Positions 14,213 through 19,169 of a stretch of 19,169 nucleotides of DNA are shown here, one piece after another; the first letter of the stretch is position 1; every line of letters begins with the position of its first letter. Under the pieces are notes generated by a model. It worked only from the letters and a program-made list of their open reading frames with translations, was not told the origin of the DNA and did no database searches. The translations under genes were made by a program, and so were the position numbers. Source of the stretch: Clostridia bacterium (GTDB taxonomy: Bacteria; Bacillota; Clostridia; Oscillospirales; CAG-272). The DNA is taken from contig JAKSPR010000013.1 in assembly GCA_024404655.1 (NCBI GenBank), positions 1 to 19,169 of the forward strand, given 5' to 3'.

Positions 14213-15289
14213 TTACGGCAGAAGTACAAAGGTCATTTCCGTCGGGTTGTGGTCGGAGTAGGCAAACTGTGTGTCGATCACCTGACACAGATGGACCTCC
14301 ACATTGCGGCTCACAAGATAACCGTCCACCGTGACGACATACTGTTCCGGATGATAAGGCCCGTCTGCATTCCGGCAGCTGGGAACGGGATTGTCCGCAT
14401 CGAAGGGAACGGAAAGGATAATATCGTGACCGTCAAAGGTTCCCGCGGGAATGGGCTGTGCCCATGTGTAACCGTGATCGGAAACACCGAAGATCGCGGC
14501 GGAATTGCCAAGCAGGTCTTTGTTGAAATCCCCCGCACATATACAGTAGTTTCCCTTCTCGTATTCGCTCTGCATATCGCCAAGGAGCATTTCCAGCTGT
14601 TCAATGGCGATGGTACCGTCGGAGGTATACGCCGAAAGGTGCGTATTGTAGATCACAAGCTCATGCCCGTCGGAGGTCGGCACTCTGCTGACACTGTAGC
14701 AGCGGTCAAGATCAACGATCTTCATGACGGAGGTCTCCACAGGAAGACTGCGGCGCAGACCATCTGTGATACCGACCGAAGAAAAAGTCATAAGTCCGGA
14801 ACGCGCTGCACCGTGGGGCTGTGTCAGCGGATAGAAAAGATACGCACAGTCCCAGTTCTGCGCCCATGTGTGAGCATAGGAACCAAGCTGTTCGGTAAAG
14901 TACTTCCGCTCATTGAAATGATGGGAACGGGTCGCGTCCTCGTCCACCTCCTGCAAAAGCAGAAAATCCGGGGAACGGGATACAAGAAATTCGCCGATCG
15001 CCGCAATGTTGGCCGTCAGACGTTCTTTTGAAAAGGCCCTTGCCTCTGTTCCGCCGTCCATAAAGAAACCAAAATCCGGCTCATAGGCACCGAAGCCGAT
15101 ATTGAAGGAGAGCATGTGATATTCCCGTCCGATCTCAGCCGTCTCTGCCTGCGCACTGCCCGCAGGAGGACAGGGTTCCATATCCGCGACACGACTGTAG
15201 GATGCAAACACATAAACAACATAGATGATCACCGTCAGAAGCACGGCACCCAGAAGCGCAAGAATGACTGCCAGTATTCTCTTTTTCAT
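14213..15289 (-). CDS. Membrane-anchored endonuclease/exonuclease/phosphatase-fold protein
   Basis: A 358-residue protein. Residues 5-30 form one hydrophobic helix after MKKR, so it is a signal anchor or uncleaved signal, with the enzyme domain outside the membrane. The EEP fold (DNase I/sphingomyelinase/inositol phosphatase group) is shown by SFNIG (N63), LLQEVDED (metal E114), YNTHLSA (H217), AGDFNKD (D254, N256) and a terminal YSDHNPT with D346 and H347. The catalytic set is complete. Substrates in this family range from DNA to phospholipids and phosphosugars; an extracellular clostridial member could act on any of these. The start at 15289 follows a GAAGG site. It is transcribed alone from its own promoter, divergent from the MATE gene, and its 3' end faces glyA. 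Confidence 0.87.
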   Translation of the reverse strand: MKKRILAVILALLGAVLLTVIIYVVYVFASYSRVADMEPCPPAGSAQAETAEIGREYHMLSFNIGFGAYEPDFGFFMDGGTEARAFSKERLTANIAAIGEFLVSRSPDFLLLQEVDEDATRSHHFNERKYFTEQLGSYAHTWAQNWDCAYLFYPLTQPHGAARSGLMTFSSVGITDGLRRSLPVETSVMKIVDLDRCYSVSRVPTSDGHELVIYNTHLSAYTSDGTIAIEQLEMLLGDMQSEYEKGNYCICAGDFNKDLLGNSAAIFGVSDHGYTWAQPIPAGTFDGHDIILSVPFDADNPVPSCRNADGPYHPEQYVVTVDGYLVSRNVEVHLCQVIDTQFAYSDHNPTEMTFVLLP

Positions 15290-15324
15290 CAGTCTCGATA
15301 CCTTCTTTTTGTTTTTATGCGTCT

Positions 15325-15353
15325 ATTATAACATAAAGCGGATGATTTGTAAA
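15325..15353 (-). promoter_or_regulatory. Promoter of the EEP gene
   Basis: Minus strand: TTTACA (15353-15348), a 17-bp spacer, then perfect TATAAT (15330-15325). The predicted start is about 30 nt before the ATG at 15289. Confidence 0.8.
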
Positions 15354-15384
15354 GTGCCGAGACGGTTTTCACCCTTTCCTATGC

Positions 15385-15413
15385 TTGCATTTTCCGGGCA
15401 GATGTGTTATACT
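15385..15413 (+). promoter_or_regulatory. Extended -10 promoter of the MATE operon
   Basis: TTGCAT (15385-15390), a 17-bp spacer, then TATACT (15408-15413) preceded by TGT, an extended -10. The leader is about 35 nt. Confidence 0.75.
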
Positions 15414-15453
15414 GTTGGAAATAACATACAGACAAACGAAAGAAGGCCTTGAA

Positions 15454-16866
15454 ATGTCGGCTGCAGCCGTAAAAAAAACGTCAGCGTCCCGGAAGCGGGA
15501 GCTTGACATGACACAGGGCAGCATCATCGGCAATCTGTTCCGGTTTGCTCTCCCCCTGCTTGTGGGAAATCTCTTCCAGCAGCTTTATAATATGGTGGAT
15601 ACCTGGGTCATCGGTCAGACCGGAGACAACGGTGCTTATGCAGCCGTCGGCAGCGTCGGTCCCATCATCAATATTCTCATCGGTTTCTTCTCCGGTCTCG
15701 CCGCAGGAGCAGGCGTTATCATCTCCCAGCATTTCGGAGCCAAGGACCGGGACGGTGTGACAAAAGCCGTCCATACCTCCATGATCATGACTATCGTCAT
15801 GGGCGTGGTCTTTACCGTGCTCGGCATCATCATGGCACCCGCTATGCTGCACCTGATGTTGCGCAGCGGTACCTCCGGCGAGATCTATCCCTTCGCCAAA
15901 GACTATCTCACCATTTATTTTTCCGGTGTCATGGGACTGATGGTCTATAATATGGGTTCCGGCATCCTCCGCGCGGTGGGAGACTCCAGACGACCTCTCT
16001 ACTTCCTCATTTTCTCCGCTGTCACCAATACGATCCTTGACTTCGTATTCGTTTTCAAATTCCAGATGGGTGCGGCAGGTGTCGCATGGGCAACGGTCAT
16101 TGCACAGGCATTATCCGCCATCCTCACCCTGTGTATTCTGATCTTTTCCGATTCCTGGGTGCAGCTGCACAGAAAAGATTTCCGCTGTGATAAGGAAATG
16201 CTGAAAAAGATCATCAAGATCGGTATTCCCTCTGCGGTCCAGATGGCGCTGACGGCTTTTGCAAACGTCTTTGTCCAGTCCTATATCGGCGGCGTCAACG
16301 GCGATCAGGCGACTAACCTCGGTGCATGGACGACCTATTCCAAAGTCGATCAGTTCATCTTCCTGCCTGTGCAGTCGCTGGCGGTAGCCGTCACCACCTT
16401 CGTCGGTCAGAATCTCGGCGGCGGGGATATCAAACGCGCCAAGCATGGTGCGATGCTCGGTTATATACTCTCCACGGTGTGCAGTATCGCCATCATTATC
16501 CCGGTCATGATTTTTGCGGCCCCTCTTTCCAGCCTGTTCAATGCTGATCCCGGTGTCGTTGCCAATGCGGAACTGTTATTGCACATCATCACGCCGTTCT
16601 ATCTCTGCTGCTCCGTCAATCAGATTTTCTCTGCCGCCCTCCGCGGCGCCGGAAACAGCCGTGCACCCATGATCATCATGCTGTCCACCTTCATCGGCGT
16701 CAGACAGATTTACCTTTTTGTCATGTCCACGTTCATCTCAAACAATCTGATCCCTGTCGGCATGGGATACCCCGTCGGCTGGATCACCTGTGCACTGACG
16801 ACTTTGTGCTATTACCTGCGTTATGATTTCTCATCAGTCAAACTGGTCGAGAAAAAGGTCAAATAA
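15454..16866 (+). CDS. MATE-family multidrug/metabolite efflux transporter
   Basis: A 470-residue protein with about twelve membrane helices in two related halves, normal for MATE (DinF/NorM type). These export cationic drugs, dyes or metabolites against a sodium or proton gradient. Recognisable segments are RFALPLLVGNLFQQLYNMVD in the first helix, IGQTGDNGAYAAVGSVGPI in the second, and the matching second-half segment KIIKIGIPSAVQMALTAFAN. No unusual insertion is seen. The start at 15454 is chosen because AGAAGG (15441-15446) lies seven nt upstream; an earlier in-frame ATG would lie upstream of the -10 box. It is followed 24 nt later by an unrecognised gene, with no terminator between, so the two are probably co-transcribed. 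Confidence 0.93.
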   Translation: MSAAAVKKTSASRKRELDMTQGSIIGNLFRFALPLLVGNLFQQLYNMVDTWVIGQTGDNGAYAAVGSVGPIINILIGFFSGLAAGAGVIISQHFGAKDRDGVTKAVHTSMIMTIVMGVVFTVLGIIMAPAMLHLMLRSGTSGEIYPFAKDYLTIYFSGVMGLMVYNMGSGILRAVGDSRRPLYFLIFSAVTNTILDFVFVFKFQMGAAGVAWATVIAQALSAILTLCILIFSDSWVQLHRKDFRCDKEMLKKIIKIGIPSAVQMALTAFANVFVQSYIGGVNGDQATNLGAWTTYSKVDQFIFLPVQSLAVAVTTFVGQNLGGGDIKRAKHGAMLGYILSTVCSIAIIIPVMIFAAPLSSLFNADPGVVANAELLLHIITPFYLCCSVNQIFSAALRGAGNSRAPMIIMLSTFIGVRQIYLFVMSTFISNNLIPVGMGYPVGWITCALTTLCYYLRYDFSSVKLVEKKVK

Positions 16867-16890
16867 AAGATTGAAAGATAATAAGAGCAC

Positions 16891-17436
16891 ATGAGGGAAG
16901 TATACGAACACAAAACTTATCAGCTTTTGAAAGAAACCTATCATAGAGTTTGTCTTGACTATGTGATCCTCCGCGCAGACGATCCGTATCAGGGTTTGGA
17001 AACACATAAAAAGGCAGTCATAGAAGCTTTCCGGATTCTTGATCAGCGCTTTGCCAGCGATGACTACGGGATTGATATAAACCCGGATAACATGACCGCA
17101 GAAAAGTATAATACTCATCGTTTGTTTGCACTCCCTCCGGATTCGTATGATAAGGAAAAACAGAAAAAACACAGAGGCCATTCCATTCCGACCCCTCTGC
17201 CGTATTGGTACGCCTTTCTGGAACCGCCGCACGGTACCCCTTATTTCAGTTCCGATTTCATCACATTCAACGACGTGCTTTTCCCGGATAAAGATTCCAT
17301 CGAGGTCTATCGCTGGAGTGATGATTTTTCCTCCTATTTTGATGACGGAAAAGAGTGGTGGGGCACAGGGCTCTGGTCGGTCTGTGATCGGAAAAACAAC
17401 ATTGCCGTTATTATCGGTGCCTCCCTCACAGATTGA
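16891..17436 (+). CDS. Uncharacterised 181-residue protein behind the MATE gene
   Basis: I do not recognise this protein. It is soluble, acidic to neutral and rich in Tyr, Trp and Asp. It has a helical N-terminal half (about 1-60), a charged middle with a KEKQKKHRGH stretch (about 87-96), and a C-terminal half with conserved-looking aromatic motifs: LPYWYAFLEPPHGTPY (about 103-118), FNDVLFPDKD (about 125-134), RWSDDFSSYFDDGKEWWGTG (about 141-160) and a final VIIGASLTD. No signal peptide or membrane helix is seen. The C-terminal pattern resembles small intracellular proteins of the immunity or SMI1-like kind, but that is a weak impression. No strong ribosome binding site is present. The codons are less restricted and more AT-rich than its neighbours. 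It ends 34 nt before a strong terminator. Confidence 0.72.
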   Translation: MREVYEHKTYQLLKETYHRVCLDYVILRADDPYQGLETHKKAVIEAFRILDQRFASDDYGIDINPDNMTAEKYNTHRLFALPPDSYDKEKQKKHRGHSIPTPLPYWYAFLEPPHGTPYFSSDFITFNDVLFPDKDSIEVYRWSDDFSSYFDDGKEWWGTGLWSVCDRKNNIAVIIGASLTD

Positions 17437-17470
17437 CATCATCAGCATTCATTTTGAAACATCAGAACAA

Positions 17471-17513
17471 AACCCGGCAGGATCCATTTCGGATCTCTGC
17501 CGGGTTCGTTTTG
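17471..17513. terminator. Strong bidirectional terminator between MATE operon and GDPD gene
   Basis: A 15-bp stem (17471-17485 with 17491-17506, one bulged T at 17496) with a five-nt loop, followed by CGTTTTGT on the plus strand. On the minus strand it is followed directly by TTGTTCTG. A small hairpin (CCGCAG-ATTA-CTGCGG, 17517-17532) lies between it and the GDPD stop. Confidence 0.88.
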
Positions 17514-17536
17514 TCCTGCCGCAGTAATCTGCGGTG

Positions 17537-18319
17537 TTATACTTCTGTTTTTTCGGGTTTCAGGGTGCCGTCCGTCTCCACAATATCGGCGTGGAAACGA
17601 TCACGGGCGATGATGTATTCCTCTTTCTTATCAAGGATCCAAAGTCCCAGCCGTGCATAGCGCTTGACCATCGCGCAGTATTCTTCGTTTGCCGCAGGTG
17701 TCTTGTTCCAGGATGTTCTTGCATTATCAAACCGCACCCAGACAGTGAGTTTCTCCTTGGGAACCAGCGCACAGAGCGCAGTCAGCGTTTCCTCATCCGA
17801 CGGTCCGTCATAATGAATGGCAGAACCGGGAAGCATCGCAAGCAGCTTTTCAATAAACGGAAGATTATTGGAGGTAAATCCAACATACGGCTGCGCATTC
17901 ATGTTTTTGATACAGTCAATGAACGCAGCCAGCTCCTCATCCGTATGGGTCTGGATGACGTTGTCGAATTTCAGCGGAATTTTTTCCGTGACGGCAAAGG
18001 TAAGTACTTCTTCCAGGGTCGGAATCCGCTCCCCTTTGTATTTCTCGCTGAAAAAGATACCGAAATCCAGTTTTTTTGCTTCGGCAAGGGTCATATCCGC
18101 AATGAATCTGTCCTCCGGGATCGCAGAACCGTCCTCATTCCGCGCCGTGCGGTTGACCGTGCGGTCGTGGAGAATGACACAGTGTCCGTCTTTTGTGAAC
18201 TTGGTGTCAAGCTCGATCATGTCATAACCCTGTTCCTTCGCCAGACGAAAAGACGCCATGGTATTGAACGGTGCTTCCGACGATACCCCCGTATGGGCTT
18301 CGATCATACAGTATGCCAT
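17537..18319 (-). CDS. Glycerophosphodiester phosphodiesterase (GDPD)-fold protein, altered active site
   Basis: A 260-residue TIM-barrel protein. The GDPD pattern is clear: IEAHTG (H9), a PFNT segment (17-20), GYDMIELDTKFTKDG (E36, D38), VILHDRTVNRT (H51), FIADMTLAEAKKLD and RIPTLEEVL. Family members hydrolyse glycerophosphodiesters with a divalent metal, using two histidines. Compared with the usual HRG...PENT signature, R is T10 and the metal-binding E is F18; the usual IEIK segment reads LKFDN. Both histidines and the ELD acids remain. Activity may therefore be shifted or lost; a different phosphodiester or a sugar-binding role is possible. No signal peptide is seen. The start at 18319 follows AGAGGTGA eight nt upstream. 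It lies 22 nt after the rhamnosidase gene, so one transcript is likely. Confidence 0.82.
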   Translation of the reverse strand: MAYCMIEAHTGVSSEAPFNTMASFRLAKEQGYDMIELDTKFTKDGHCVILHDRTVNRTARNEDGSAIPEDRFIADMTLAEAKKLDFGIFFSEKYKGERIPTLEEVLTFAVTEKIPLKFDNVIQTHTDEELAAFIDCIKNMNAQPYVGFTSNNLPFIEKLLAMLPGSAIHYDGPSDEETLTALCALVPKEKLTVWVRFDNARTSWNKTPAANEEYCAMVKRYARLGLWILDKKEEYIIARDRFHADIVETDGTLKPEKTEV

Positions 18320-18341
18320 CTGAATGTCACCTCTTTGAAAA

Positions 18342-19169
18342 TCAGAGTTTCACGGAGATCCGGTTCTCACCTGCCGAGAGTGCCTTTTCGACATCCGCAT
18401 AACGGAATACCGCCTTGACACCTGCGGGAATCACCACAGTAAAGTCGGCAGTACCTTCTGCCTTCGTGTAGGAGACAGAAACCTCGCCTGCAGGCAGTGT
18501 GCGCTTACCGGAAGCTCTTGTCAGCTTGTCGACAAGAACAGGGCTGATGATCAGATCTTCGTAACCTGCTCCTTCCTTTGTCTGACCGATACCAAGAAGA
18601 AAATCAAAGAGATAGGCTGCAACCGCGCCGAACATGGGATGGTTCCGGGAACGGTCCCAGGTCGCATGAGGCCAGTTCTCCCAGATGGTGGTAGAACCTG
18701 CCTTGCGCATACCGTCAAAGGAAATCGGATCCTCGGACATCATGAGAGCTGCTGCCAGATCGCCGTCTCCATGCTCAAAGAGAACCTTCGTCACAAGATC
18801 GGTACCGAAAATACCGGTATCGTAGCGGCCGAGATCCTTATAGTAATTGACAAGATTCCGGTAGGTGCGATCATCCCCGAGACCGATATCAATAGCAAAG
18901 GCATTTGCGCCCTGCATACAGCCGATGAAATTGCCGTCCCAGGTATTGAAGTATGCCGCGATGATGGCATCCTTGCGTTCTTTGATCTTCGCATCGAACG
19001 CCGGAATATCCGCTTCCATGCCGATGAGCGCTGCGATCTCCTTTGCGCGGTTCAGAGACTTGATATAGAAATAGTTGTTGACAAAAGCTGCCGGCAGAAT
19101 GACCTGAATCGGTGCGCACCAGTCGCCGAGACACCATTCACCCGGCTTGTCGCTTGCCACCAGATTATC
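18342..19169 (-). CDS. GH78 alpha-L-rhamnosidase, C-terminal part (5' end outside window)
   Basis: The gene is open at the right edge; about 275 C-terminal residues are visible. GH78 enzymes remove alpha-L-rhamnose by inversion with an (alpha/alpha)6 barrel followed by a small beta-sandwich. The barrel end is recognisable by GDWCAPI, GTDLVTKVLFEHGDGDLA, and TTIWENWPH followed by SRNHPMFGAVAAYLFDFLLGI, the most conserved family segment; the E in TTIWE is the likely catalytic base. The last 80 or so residues read as the C-terminal beta-sandwich, with VSVSYTKAEGTADFTVVIPAG. The visible part contains no frameshift or stop. The stop at 18342 lies 22 nt before the GDPD gene. Rhamnose removal suggests use of pectin rhamnogalacturonan or plant glycosides. 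Confidence 0.93.
   Translation of the reverse strand, partial: DNLVASDKPGEWCLGDWCAPIQVILPAAFVNNYFYIKSLNRAKEIAALIGMEADIPAFDAKIKERKDAIIAAYFNTWDGNFIGCMQGANAFAIDIGLGDDRTYRNLVNYYKDLGRYDTGIFGTDLVTKVLFEHGDGDLAAALMMSEDPISFDGMRKAGSTTIWENWPHATWDRSRNHPMFGAVAAYLFDFLLGIGQTKEGAGYEDLIISPVLVDKLTRASGKRTLPAGEVSVSYTKAEGTADFTVVIPAGVKAVFRYADVEKALSAGENRISVKL

Noticed and set aside
1..19169. Mobile element, prophage, CRISPR or defence system
   Set aside because: I saw no transposase, integrase, recombinase, phage structural gene, direct-repeat array or nuclease-helicase module on either strand, and no tRNA or rRNA.

Overview
The window reads as chromosomal DNA from an anaerobic, probably gut- or rumen-associated Clostridia (Oscillospiraceae or Lachnospiraceae-like). 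The grounds are the sodium-pumping oxaloacetate decarboxylase operon with separate biotin-carrier and gamma subunits, strong GGAGG-type ribosome binding sites, sigma-A promoters with 17-bp spacers, and a high load of intracellular glycoside hydrolases. I see no rRNA, tRNA, phage, transposon or CRISPR. The genus is not determined.

Layout, left to right. (1) 1-4203, minus strand: a four-gene operon, read from 4129 down to 1, of an EamA exporter, an L-threonine aldolase-like PLP enzyme, a GH43 arabinosidase-like enzyme and a GH27 alpha-galactosidase-like enzyme that runs off the left edge. (2) 4274-5045, plus strand: a strongly promoted two-gene unit, a double-repeat DUF1508 (YegP-like) protein and a 75-residue protein resembling a RiPP leader. 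(3) 5043-6828, minus: a 571-residue TIM-barrel glycosidase. (4) 6929-9010, plus: a sugar isomerase/epimerase and a DegT-type sugar aminotransferase, divergent from (3), with a 20-bp-period repeat between the two promoters. (5) 9018-12730, minus: oadG, biotin carrier, oadB and oadA behind a leader of about 200 nt with competing hairpins. (6) 12814-14184, plus: glyA. (7) 14213-15353, minus: a membrane-anchored endonuclease/exonuclease/phosphatase-fold protein. (8) 15385-17513, plus: a MATE exporter and an unrecognised 181-residue protein. (9) 17537-19169, minus: a GH78 alpha-L-rhamnosidase (5' end outside the window) followed by a GDPD-fold protein with altered active-site residues.

Transcription units alternate strictly. 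Four convergent junctions each carry one shared hairpin (about 5002, 8973, 14160 and 17471), and four divergent junctions carry back-to-back promoters. The glycosidases (GH27, GH43, GH78 and the 571-residue enzyme) have no visible signal peptides where their N-termini are seen. They would therefore act in the cytoplasm on imported oligosaccharides, plausibly galactose, arabinose and rhamnose side chains of pectin or arabinogalactan (inference). The oad operon would couple oxaloacetate decarboxylation to sodium export, and glyA supplies glycine and one-carbon units.

No complete, clearly new defence or mobile system is visible. The items most worth following are the oad leader, the DUF1508/leader-like small protein pair, the isomerase/aminotransferase divergon with its repeat, the GDPD variant and the 181-residue protein behind the MATE exporter.
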